DNA from: Mugil cephalus
Lineage: Eukaryota > Chordata > Actinopteri > Mugiliformes > Mugilidae
Length of the DNA: 64,000 nt
Assembly (NCBI RefSeq): GCF_022458985.1
Contig: NC_061779.1
Location: 18,335,001 to 18,399,000 of the forward strand
Direction of reading: 5' to 3'
Below, piece after piece: positions 25,300 through 37,323 of the stretch; within the stretch, counting starts at the first letter, position 1, and every line of letters starts with the position of its first letter. The notes below the pieces were generated by a model that saw only the letters and a program-made list of their open reading frames with translations, was not told where the DNA came from and made no database searches. A program made the position numbers and the translations under genes.

Positions 25300-27390
25300 T
25301 GGAGCTGCTAGAGGATACAACATAATTCATGGATTCAACAACAAAAAAAATGATGAGTGACAGTGTTTTATGACTTTTAATCATTTCTCTACCAAAAACA
25401 CTAAACATACTAATTCTATCAACACAAAACGACTTCAGATTTCCACTAATCTTCTTTGACAGTACATGGGACATCGCTTTAGAACGTAAAACACAAAATG
25501 TCTGGGATGTGTGACTCTCTGAATCTAGGACTTAGACAAAGGCAGGTGTGGCATGTTACTGTCACACCTACCAGCAATAAAATGCTGTAAATGAAATTCA
25601 GTGAAATGTTCTCTCTGTGCAGCACTGAGCTGTAGGCACTTAATTCCATCTCCTTTATTTGGGTTTTAATCTGAACCTGGTCTCACTGTCACTTTTTGTG
25701 CTAAAATATGATAAATGTCTTGAAAGTTAAATTTTCCCCCATTCCACCGTGGAGGTTCCAGTAAAGCTACTGGGATTTTTTTAAGTTTGCCAAGTGCAGC
25801 ACCTTCACTGAGGCAAGTAGGACAAAGTACTGCTACTGAGTAAGATGGAAGAATCTCACTATAAATCTCACTTTCGCCTGGTGAGGCAAATAGGGAAACA
25901 CTCTATTTAAAAACTCTCCCAAGGTTTAAGGTTAACTTTCAACCATAAGTGACTAGCATTATGTAGGTCTGGGGAGCATTTAACAGATATAAATGGGGTT
26001 TACTAGGATATGTAACATGCTGTCATGATGAGGTGTGGATGAAAATGAAGAACCGTCAGGGTCATCAGCAAATTCATAACGTCTATCTCATAGTGGTGAG
26101 TTACATTAGCTAACTATACACATCAACATGAATTGATTTACAGTTTCTGGTTAGATTTCAATGGTGATTTTTTTTCTGACCTTTTTCCTCACAGTAACTT
26201 CACTAAACAGGTGGATTCAATAGCCCTTAACCCACTAGGATCTCTCGTTTTTGTTGTTTTAATTAATTTTACTGACTTCTTGAACATACTGTAGCCCCAG
26301 CTGTGTCAAAGATCTGTCTGTTTGCTGTAAGCAATGGTCAAATGTTAAGTTTTAAGGGTATTTCACATAAGCTTGACATGACAACAAAATGACAGATGAG
26401 GACACTAATATAAAACGAAGTGATAAAATCAGCATGACCAATGAATGGCCATGGTGTCACGGCTATACAATTAACGTTTCTATTTTTAAATCAAGAATTC
26501 AGACTCCTCCTTTCAGCCGAGCTCTTTAACATAGTTCTTTTTCTAGTGTCACAAACAACATTTGTGTTACAGTAAGTGTCCTTGTGTTACCTTAACAGGT
26601 GCTAAAGATAATAATAGGGACATTGTTCATTTAATTACTAGGAAATTGACGGCTTCATACAAAAACACTAAATACCAGTTTGTGAACAAACGTTAGGTAT
26701 AAGATCAAGAAATGCAGACGCGGTTTAGTGTGTCGTCACTGACATTGCAGTGAGTGCCAGTGCTCTCTGGCAGACAAACTATGCAACAGCAACACTCAAA
26801 AATAAATCACTTATAACATATCCTAAGAGAATAGCCGCCACACCTATCTTTGGCTTTCCATTACATGACTTTCATGTTACCAATCAGGAGATATAAAAAC
26901 AAGCACCACTTTATCTGTCGTTAGTTTAGATTAGAAAATAAATTTGACCACGCTCTAATTACCTCCAGCTACATTACTGCTATGTCCTCACTGTGGTGCA
27001 GATGTCAGCATGTTCATTAATTCCTCTGGAAAATACGACTTCTTGCTGTCAATTTAAGCTATTTATTTAAAACCGTATTGGAATATAGAAATTCATGTGC
27101 ATGAACCTTGTCTGTTCAGTCGACCTTGGCCAACGTCCCAGAAAAAGGATGATTTTCAGTAGTTTCACACCATTATAACAGTTTCAATAAAATGAATATG
27201 ATTGGTTGTCTATGAGTGGAGGGAGTCGTGGTTTAGATTTAACTCTCCCGTTGTTGGTGGTCAGGTCGGTCCACTCATGTCCTCCAATACCCGGAGACAG
27301 TGCCCTAGAAGAAAGAGGAAAGTCCTTCCTACCTAGCCCTCGCCAACACCTATTTCCTCCCTCCCGTGATCAACCTGCTATCTAACAACC
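25300..27390. other. Noncoding spacer
   Basis: AT-rich DNA without long open frames on either strand. I see no recognisable gene, RNA or repeat except common short poly-A/T runs. Confidence 0.5.
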
Positions 27391-27720
27391 CCTCTATTGC
27401 TCTCTGTCTCACATGCTTTTGGTTGAATCCCTTTTCGTTGTGGCAAGGTCAGCTACTTGTTTGTATCCCCTCATTTGAGGCCCTCAGACGGATGTTCTAT
27501 ACATCTGACTAATCATACCACTGTCATGAGACTCTCCTCCCGTTCATCATATGTATGATCTCTATTGTTGTCTGTCTCACATGCTTTTGGTTGAATCCCT
27601 TTTCGTTATGGAAAGGTCAGATACTTGTTTGTATCCCGTTATTTGAGGCCCTCAGACGGATGTTACCACCGAACCTTACCACTGTCATGAGACTCTCCTC
27701 CTGTTGATCATATGTATGTT
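27391..27720 (+). repeat. Direct tandem duplication, ~168-bp unit, two copies
   Basis: Copy 1 (about 27391-27559) and copy 2 (about 27560-27720) share long identical stretches: ctgtctcacatgcttttggt, ggccctcagacggatgtt, and ccactgtcatgagactctcc. They differ by scattered substitutions and small indels (for example, a segment near 27500 has no counterpart at 27670). Neither copy has an open frame. Confidence 0.85.
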
Positions 27721-29231
27721 AGTAGTTTGAATACACCATTGTTGATTACACCAGTGTCCACACATCTAGTTCAAGTCACTTCTATGCGCTGAAAATGTTA
27801 GTATTGTTAATATCCTCACTTCTAAATGTTAATCTTAAGAAATTTAAATGTAAATAAAGAAAATAATCTCAACACAGAGCTGGAGTGTGATTTTTTTGTT
27901 TTTGATCATTGCATTGTTCCTCAACACTGGAATGAAACATTTAATTCAGACTTTGCCTTCTTTCTTTCTCTGATGCTCAGTTCAGTTATCTGACTTCTAG
28001 TCTTGTTGTAACACATGTAGATGAATTCAGAGATGGCTGCAGGTTGGTGACACATTTATGTCTGCGTGAAAATATAAAAAGATGCTTTGTGGGCTCATCT
28101 TCCCCCTTGAATTAGAAAGTTCCTGAAGAGATTTTTATTAAGTTGAAGCAATGCTGGTGTTTGCCACCAATACCTCTGAGTCAGCAGAAAAATAAACCAG
28201 TAGAGCTCACATTCAGACCATGTACCTTGGTTGGAGGTTTCCAGAACATCTACAATGGATCTGCTGCCAAACTGTAAGTCAGTTACTCTGTCACTATGCC
28301 TCTACTACGCAAAGTATCCGTTCAAGACAGATTGCATTCATTATGGTGACAGCTTCTTGTTCACTGTTATCATGTAACATTAGATGACAGTGAATAATGT
28401 GTCTGAATTATGTTGAGTGATTCAATGGAGAAAACAAATAATTTCAATTAAAGAGACCTAATGTTGGCATATTATGTATCTTAAATGTTTTAACTGGCTA
28501 AACACCTCAAATGTAAAAGATAAAACTCTAAAATCTCACTGTGTACAAGTAAGAACAACTTCACCAATCTCTACCACCACAGGGTGTACAAGTGAAAGAC
28601 AACACCACTCATTCATAGAAAACATGTTCAACATGTATCCAAATTCACATGCCAAGTGGGGCAAAGCAGCCTACGTTAAGTGTACTGATATAGTTTCTAC
28701 TAAGAGTAACTACTGATTCATGAATTCCCTCAATCAAATCAGTGGGAAAAAATTCCAAGTTCCTGATTGATAGCTGCACAGATAATAAGCAATAAAACGC
28801 TAAAAATGGCTAAACAGCTGACAGCTAGCAAGGAACAAAACCACATCACATCACCTGCTGGTCCTACTTTCTGGCTTTAATTACTATTTTTCTCTTGTTT
28901 TCACCAAATGCTCAGGTATCTTCTTGGCTAGTTCAATTAACTATCTTATGAAGCTGGGCAGCTAACTCGTGTCCGTGTTCATTTTGAATTAGCTGAAGTA
29001 AGTAAAGTCAGTCAGAGACAACTTTTTTAAAATAACACTCGCGGTCTCGGAGAGTGAGTGTATTAGTATATTATCTAAAATATGCATTTTCCTCATACAT
29101 ACTCGTACATCCATGCTACAACAGTCCATTGAAATGTGCTAACCACCGTTTACAAACAATAGGTCTGAGATATTTTGCTTCCAGTTAAGCCCCGCCCCCA
29201 ATATATCTCATAATGTTTACAAACCATGAAG

Positions 29232-29279
<48 letters not shown>

Positions 29280-31499
29280 TACATGTAGTATATACAGTCA
29301 ATGGTATCTATATTACATTGGGGAAGAAATGGAAACAAAACTATAGTATTTGGTGTATGTTATATTATTTCCTTACCAGAGCTCTTTTAAAAAGACCAGA
29401 GCTGAATCACCAACCACTAGTCCACAGCTCGTCCCTGATTTTGTAGCTGCTCTCTTGAAAAGTGGAGACACTGCTAAGTTTCTCATTGTAGCTACACAAC
29501 TGACCTCTTTTTTGTTGGCCACTCATTGTTTCGGTCACTAATGGTGTCAGAACTGTATATCTGTCAAATGTCTTGGCCTCCAGTGGTCAATTATTTCTAA
29601 CCTAAAACCAGGTTGAAGGCCAATTTCACCAATGTTCGACAAGATCCCCATCATCATAAAATGGGAAGTAGGCTTCAGGATGATCCATAGAAAAACTCAT
29701 GTTCTTAAAGGAATATGTAAAGGCCAGTATGTATGATTTATTTACTACTAAATCACTACATATATCCAAGTCACACTAGACCAATGTCAATGAACTATCG
29801 GCAACAAAGTGTGAATGTGAAGGCCTCATGTGACCTTCTTCTTTATAAAAAAAAAATATTGCACTTGAACACACTGCCAAGACAAGAAACAGCCAGCTTG
29901 TGTCGGTAGTCTGTATTTGTTATTTCAAAAGTAAAAGAAAAGAAAAGCATCTATTACCAGTGACGCTATGTAGTTAGGAAGAGCAACAAATTCCATTTCA
30001 CTTCTCATGCACTGGTTCTCTGAGCTGATCAACCAATCAGAGTGATCTCTCATTCTGCCTCTTATTCAACATAAGGAATCAGCTGAAAAGTACTGACTGA
30101 CCAATAATGTCTAAATGATGGACTGTTGGCTTGTTTTCTCACGTCTTTTAAAGCTACTGTGCAGAATACGTCTTTACCCTTCTGGCGGTGGGAGTAATTA
30201 CAAGCATGTTCATTTATATATAAAAGTTCCCCACTCTAATTTCACAGTCAAATGGTATTTATAGAAGTTAAATTTCCAGAAAGTTTTTCAATGAAAGCAA
30301 AATTAATATACACCCCTTAGTACAGGATGAGTCATTGGCTTTTTTTTCATTGCTTTCCTGAGAATACCAAAAATACGATTGATCTTACTTATCTCCATGT
30401 TAATTGTTCAGAATCTATGCTTCCTTTAAATCAACAGGCAATACGTCTCTGTTTTTCATATGCCTGTCTAGAAGTTAGTGTCAGGGCTGTTTAATAGCAG
30501 CGGCCCAGGAAGGAACTGGAAGGAATGTTACATTCAGGTTGTTCAAGGATTTTCCCCTTTCGAGTAATAACAACTAACTCAGCCCATTTTCTCTGTCTGA
30601 TTTCTTGAGACAAACCATGAATTTCAAAGGTAATTGCACCTTTCCAAGATACAGACATCCTGTTAGTTGGAGAAATTTGTCTTGATGATTTTTTTTAAAT
30701 GAAAATCAGTTATTTTATCAAAAGATGACAATGAAAACGTAAATGAGTCATGAGCCAGCATGAAAATCAAAGTATATTATATACATTTGAATTATTTAGA
30801 TACAATTATTAATTTCTCTTGTTTTTTTTTTAATTTCTCAGTTGCACACACTGCTCTCATTTTATGCTACTATACAGTCATTTTGAGAACAAAATACTGA
30901 GAACAATACTGTTGTATGCATGCTGACCTATCTATATATATTCACTCCTTTCACGCTCATGTGTTTTTAGTTACAAAGTGCCAAATCACGCCAGTATTAC
31001 ATGTTCATTACAGACGAATGTGAGGTCAATGCATATAAGCTAACTACATTTTGTGAATTCCTTTGAGACCACATTCTTGACACGCTCCATGAGTTGACCA
31101 ATGCACGTAGCTGACAGAAAATAGTTGTGGCTACACACTGTAAGATCAGAGGGCTCTTGCCATGAGCTAATCATTCCATGTGCCATATAGGCAAGTGTTG
31201 AAGGAGCATTGCCTGTTTATTTATAGGAGTCTCTAAGGTTCCACCGCACAGGGTTGCTTTTTGAGCTGGATTCAATTACAGCTCTGGTGAAAGATGAAAA
31301 TACAGCATATAGACAGACACACACGTCAGTAGGAATTCTTAATACGAGTTTATTGTGGTGCGTTTACGGTAGCTGAAGCTCACGTTGGTGACTTTTTGCC
31401 AAAATATATTGTTTGCAGATGCTATATTAAACATGGAATATCAATAAAGTCTTCCTATTTATCTTCCCAGGAGCCTGACTGACATATAAAATCAGTCAA
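27721..31499. other. Noncoding spacer with (TA)n
   Basis: No supported gene. Near 28480-28716 an 80-codon frame exists but has no domain. A (TA)n microsatellite lies at 29237-29271. Confidence 0.5.
29237..29271. repeat. (TA)n microsatellite
   Basis: A pure TA run of about 17 units followed by tacacacac. Confidence 0.9.
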
Positions 31500-31923
31500 T
31501 ACAGATCAGTCATAACATTATGACCACCTGCCTAATATTGTGGATACACTGGACCACAGAGGACAGATCAGACTACAGATCAGTGCGGACCAGGATCGAC
31601 TCAAAATAGCTTCAGTTTCAGAGATGTTCTGATCCAGTCGTCCACCCATCACAGTTTAGCATTTCAATCCTTCCACCTGCCCCATTTTATCTGCTTCTTA
31701 CTTTGAGGACAAAAAGTTCACTTACTGCCAGATACATCCTACCCACTGGCAGGTGCCATGACAATGAGATTATAGGAAGAAGAAGTACTTGTCTTCTGCA
31801 TTTACCCAATGCTTTTCTATACCCTGCTCATGGGCAATTCTCCCCTTGATGTTTTTGAGTTGTTCTTATCAGTGACATTCCTGTCACCTGTCAGTGGTCA
31901 TAATGTTATGGTTGATTGGAGTA
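31500..31923 (-). mobile_element. Internally deleted Tc1/mariner-like transposon
   Basis: It begins acagatcagtcataacatta and ends with the inverted form (gtcataatgttatggttgat), the same terminal repeats as the element at 13984-14522. Internal pieces (gatccagtcgtccacccatc, ctttgaggacaaaaagttca) correspond to the other end of the transposase gene, on the minus strand. At ~424 bp it kept a different internal portion from the 13984 copy. No functional frame survives. Confidence 0.8.
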
Positions 31924-32315
31924 TAACTGCTGGTATGGTGACCACGTAATCCACAATGAGGTCAACTCAGCATGAGCTGTCATCATCCCGAGTTAACCAG
32001 CAGCCGTGACAAACTCATAATACTCTGTTCTCAAAAGCTATGTCACATCATGAAACACAGAAAATAAATAACACCGAGCTAAGGAGAACCAGAGAAGGAA
32101 ATCGGTCCCTGAGCCTCGGCTCGACCTTGTTTATGAACAGGAGGCGCAGTGAGCAAGCGCAGGTTACATATTTTCTGTGCTGTTGATTGAGAAATGCTGT
32201 CATTCACATGGCAACAACTTGCTGTCCAGATGGTCGGCGGCCTGACCTAACATCACAGTTCAGCAGTCTGTTTACATTGTAGAGCTTGCGGTAATGTGTA
32301 GGAACATAGCAAGGG

Positions 32316-32319
<4 letters not shown>

Positions 32320-32346
<27 letters not shown>
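32320..32346. repeat. Poly(A) tract
   Basis: About 27 consecutive adenines. No retroelement body is recognisable directly upstream, so origin as an insertion tail is unproven. Confidence 0.9.
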
Positions 32347-32349
<3 letters not shown>

Positions 32350-34170
32350 AAATGTTGGAGTTAATGCTGAGTAAACCTTTGAGCTTCAGGACAAGTGAGG
32401 CCTTGTAAGTGGCACTGTAAACATACAAAAGAAAATAATCAGAGAAAGGAAAATCTGCACTTACTTTAAATGATTCTTGAAATTATTTGCACAGGCAGAA
32501 CGTTTTGGACGATTTGGATGAAGAGTCTCGAGCACTTTGCCATGAAAAGAGACCGGTGTGAGTGTTGTAGAAGTAGAGCAGGGGAGTCTGTTTCATTTAT
32601 CGGTAGTTTATGGTGCTAAATAACCTTTTTGTGGTGCAAAAGTCACATCGCATCAGGTCGTCTTAGGCTGGACGGGGTAATTTCTACGGTGATGTCAAAC
32701 AGAACTCAGGAAAGACTCACATTTGAGCATCTAAAATATGAAATAAATCACTTTTCTGATTAGTAGATCATCCAGATTGCTGCAGATCTAGAACAACTTA
32801 TCACTTTATTCACTAAAAGTTTTAGCTCTTGTAGGGATGCTGTAGAAATATCAAACCCCGTGTAATGTCATAAAAAGTATTCTTGTTCATGGCACAGTGA
32901 GACCGTAGCTTCAACACATGTACTGATAATGAGAAAGGTCGAGAAGAACTCAGCCGCCCTGGTGGTCGCTATGCACCGAAATGCCAAGAGAGAAGCATAT
33001 AGACTGACATAAACATAAAGTTACCAGTAAATATTTTACTTTGAGACCTTTGAAGTCATCCTTGATTAATAACCCATGTGTGGCTCTCCTGTGAACTGAT
33101 CCCCTGCAGTTGCCCCTCCCACCCAGCCTGGATTTTGGACGACGCCGTCTGCTAAAAAAGGGAAAGGCTTGATCAAGGAGTGAAATGATCATCCGAGGTG
33201 GGCGTGGAGAGGTAATTCCAAGGAACCCTGCCCTCCGGATCTGAGGTATCCCGTTTCATGTCTCGCTGCATGCCTGGTTACCTATCAGCAAAAACATGGA
33301 CATCAACTTCAGATGACAGCAGGCTAAAATTGGTGGCTATCAAACGCAGGGACTGGCAAGGAACTTGGCCGGGGTATCCGTTTTCTGGAGTGGAAACCCC
33401 GTGTTCAGACGCCTCGGGGTGAGGAGACAGAGCGCTTTGCTCACTTGCAGAGCGTGTAATGGGCACGGTATAAACACAGCTTAGGCACTATTAGGCAGAA
33501 ACTTTCACACTATTAATTAGATGCAGCTGCACACTCTCCTCACTTGTTTGCCATTCGCACCGGCTGATGAGTGAGGACTGAAATGTAGGCCGCAGGCCAC
33601 ACAGAGTTTCAAGTGTACTGTATGCAATATTGACAATGTATCAGTATCACTTTTTGACTAAGAATAGCCGTGATCACAATTACAAAACTGAGAAGCAAAT
33701 TTATCCTTGGTAATCTGCAGTCTCATGATATTTCATTTTCTAATTGTCCAGTTAGAACTGGAATATGGCTAAAAATAACATATTATTAAAGGGGGAGGAT
33801 ACATATTACATCATTAAAACACTATTTGTTGGATACAGTATGTAACCCAAACATATAGAAAAAACATTTGACATTGTTTTAAATGATAATCCAATCAAAA
33901 CTGATCTGTTGTATACCTTAGTTGAACCACATATGCTGATTGTGACCAAGACATTCTGTATATTTTATTTTCTCTATGAATAAAGTACATGGTGAATTTT
34001 TTAATTTTCAGCAGTATTATATATATATATAAACTTAATATTAACAGCAAGTTAAGTCATTGAAATGCTCTTTAAACAATGATTATATTTTACCCAGATG
34101 ACTACGAGAAGACAAGGGATAAATAAGTGGATATTCTACATCTACTACTACAACTACTGCGTTTTTGTTT
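32347..34170. other. Noncoding spacer
   Basis: No supported gene. The stretch 33060-33480 is less AT-rich and has mixed composition that could reflect conserved noncoding DNA, but this is only an impression. A small (TA)n tract is at about 34020. Confidence 0.4.
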
Positions 34171-34280
34171 GTCCGTGTCAGGCTGCATCTTGCTGGGGTG
34201 TCACTGCTACGGGGTGGGGGTGCCCGGTCTGGTCTAGGGGTCTAAGTAACATCCACAACAATGTGATCACTGTTATTTAC
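34171..34280 (-). mobile_element. Fragment of the same Tc1-like family
   Basis: The segment aligns by eye to 14310-14480: gtcaggct, then gtgtcactgct, then ggggtgggggtgcccggtct, then ggtctagg and tctaagtaacatccaca. Both copies share this locally rearranged version, so they descend from one subfamily. No terminal repeats remain. Confidence 0.6.
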
Positions 34281-35027
34281 GTGTCCTGCCTGTGGATTAT
34301 CTCCTCCTATCTTAGATCTTAGAGCTCTGGCATGACTTAAAGGTGTCTTTGTCACATATGGTCATGGAAACTGGTTGCATGTTTGACAGATCGTTCACAC
34401 TTCGACTAGATTTGGCCGAATCTTAACATAACTACGTTTACGCCTTTGAAATATTACTCGTAGTAGCGTAACCTTAATATAAAGCTATATATCAGAAGTA
34501 TCCCAGATATAGCTCTGCCTCTATAGGCTCATTCCTGGGCCTGAGACGCTGTCATCACTGGCCCCGCTGAGCGTACGTCAGGCTGAGTCTGATGCCCCCC
34601 ATTTCGAGTCCTCGGCACTAGAGCGATGTGATCTGAAGGAGCTGTTGACTAGCACGGCCGACCGTCTGAAAACTCCCCTTTCAATTCATAACGCGCCCTC
34701 GCGCATACACAAACATGATATGCACATGCATTCATTCACCAATCGCACTAATAGCTGCGCCAGTTACACACTTACAGAAATACACGCACACACTTTGTAA
34801 ATACTTGGCCTGGCGCTCAGGAGGAGGTGAAAGCCAAGAGGAGTCACTGACACAAGTTGCTACTGTGATTACCTCACGTCTGTAATGGGTAAGGACGGAG
34901 ACACGTCCTGTGTATATTTAGACAAAGAGGAACCGGTGCAGTCAATCAAAATGGTAAGAAACGTTGACTCATCTTAATCCTTGTGCTCTTGGATATCTGA
35001 GCTGTGCTAAAATAGTGCATTGTAGAG

Positions 35028-35105
35028 CAGTCAAAAGTTTGGGCTCACCTCAGTCTTCACTGAGCTGAATGAGAAGGTGTGTCCAAACTTTTGACTGGTA
35101 GTGTA
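35028..35105. mobile_element. Very short MITE, fused terminal inverted repeats
   Basis: The left arm agtcaaaagtttgggctcacc is followed after ~25 bases by its inverted partner (ggtgtgtccaaacttttgact). These are the ends of a common fish Tc1-like family with nearly the whole interior gone. In RNA it would form a ~20-bp imperfect hairpin. Confidence 0.7.
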
Positions 35106-37323
35106 AATAATAACTATATTTACACGATGGCTATATATTATTATTCATCTTCATCATGCTTTTGACACGGTTAATATCCTCTCTCTTTTCTGACAAATTC
35201 ACCACATGGTTAGCCTTAAGTTATATTCTCAAAGCGTATACTTTTTTTTTTTCAAGAAAAATGAGAGAGCAGAAATTCTTTTCCTGTGAGTGTCCTGTTA
35301 CAAAGGGGCTCTCCTGCATTCGTAGGTCCAGCTGTTGGTAATGACAGGAGGTTCCTCAATATCAGCGTTCGTGCGCCCTGCTGGCTTTATGGTATGTGTC
35401 TGATGATCATGAATGCACACACATCGATATGTATAAGATTTAATGGAAGGCACGAACCAGCACAAACACATACAGCACATGATACCCTGGTATTAGATAA
35501 TGCTATGTGTAAATCTGGATAGTGTTGTGGTATAAGGCTTTGCATTTAACTAGGGGAAAGGAATTGATGGTAAAGCTAATGATGGAGGGAAATCACTGCA
35601 GCTAATGAGTAAATAACTTAAATACTTATTTTTTTTTGGTCTGACCTGAGGTACAGGGGTCATGTGCCAATTCCTCCGCTTGTTTGTTATTGTTTGTTTC
35701 CAAGGATACAGTCAAGGCCTGACAGCTTGTTTCGACCCAGACAGTCATTTGGCGAATGCTATATGCTAACACATTAGCAGCAGGCGGCTCCGTGCCCCGA
35801 AGCTGACATTTGACTCTGAAATCTGACCCTTTGTTCAGTAATGGAAAGGGTGAAAACGTTGATCTTTCGGGAACAACTGCTCTTTAACCTGACAGTGAAA
35901 TAAAAAGAATCCTGTTTAATATGAAGTGTTTTTTTTTTTTTTTAACTGCGTGTTTTTCCCTCCATACACTGTCAGAGTCTCCATGATAATGCAAGCCATC
36001 CAGGTTATTTTTAGTAACACTGATTAGCACCCCTTTGCTATTATTGTTGTGCGTCAGTCTACAATTGCAGTGTCTGCTTTATGAAAGCAATGAAAGTGCA
36101 TAAAACCTGACTATAAATAGATCACAATTCTGCAGGGTGCACACGTAGGTTTGCTGTGTACACCTGGGCCACATCATGTGTCCACAGTAGTAGAAGAATA
36201 CATCTGTGAACAAATCTTCAAGTTGTTTTTTCATGAAACACTTTTGTCTAGTCCTTTTTTAATGAATTAATTAGGTCTAAGGTATGTTCAGTAGCGCGTA
36301 CTTTAGATCTAATTACTTCACCTCTGTGTATGAGTAACCTCTATACTATAGGTCACTTGTCTTCTGGGGCTCCCCATGTTCCAAGTTGTACAATTGATCC
36401 CTTTAAGTGCAGGGAACGACGAATGTTATTTTGGCTGCAGCTTCCTGAAGGCGCTATCCTCCCTCTCTGGCGACTCAAGTGTCAGTCAAGCCAGCAGTTT
36501 CCACTGGCCGGGTCCAGGAGGGCCCCTAGTTATACGAGGCTCCGAGCTTCAGATCATTCAGGTATTTTCATCTTATTTATTTCAAGGCACGTCTAATGTG
36601 TAGTGGTGGAGGAACCCTCACCGTGCCGTATAGACCAATTTGTCACTTTCGTTTGTGTTCCTGGTTTCTAAAACGGTGGACTGTGACCCAAAAGTAGACA
36701 CGGCCCTGGGTTATGGAGGTTCCCCTTGTGACAAGAATAACCCCATGAGTTCATGAATGAAGAACCTGCTGGGTGAGAGACTCTTGGTCTGAAAACACAC
36801 GGGCTCTGACTCTGGACAAAACAACACAGAGGATTTGGAAGAAGGGATCTTAAAGTACAAGAAAGATTACTTTGATATAGATAATAAAGGGACATTTTAA
36901 GGCTGCGTGTTTACTTGGAAATCCCTGCATGGCTACGCTGAAGTGAGTGAGTATGAGAGGGACAGCAGCAGCAGCAGCAAGTGTCATCTGGTCTTCCAAC
37001 TTGGGGAGGGCTTTGGAGTTTAAAATGGTGTGAATATGATAGCCTTCCCTTGGTATAGCTTATGCAAGTGGAGATCTGTGTGCACCATTGAAAGTTGACA
37101 GTTCAGAGGCACTAATCTGACAAAGGGGCGGTGTAAATCAACAACAGCACAACGACTGTGGATATCAACAGATAAAACTTGCCGAGGAGCAAAACGGGAC
37201 ACTTTGCCTGATTCTCTGGGCGGCTGCATGAGAAAGAGAGTTAGGAGGACGAGCCGGCAAAAGGGCAAGAGGAAGGCACCGAGGAGGTGAGTGACGGATT
37301 TACCCTCAGAGGGGTAAAAAAAG
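35106..37323 (+). other. Spacer and probable kcna6 promoter/5' UTR
   Basis: No coding gene is recognised. The 420 bases before the kcna6 ATG contain a small (CAG)n run near 36965-36979 and GA-rich leader-like sequence; they are probably 5' UTR. The transcription start is not visible. Confidence 0.4.

Noticed and set aside
37285-37311. Possible tiny intron before the kcna6 ATG (gtgagt to ccctcag)
   Set aside because: Only ~28 bases apart, too short for a vertebrate spliceosomal intron.
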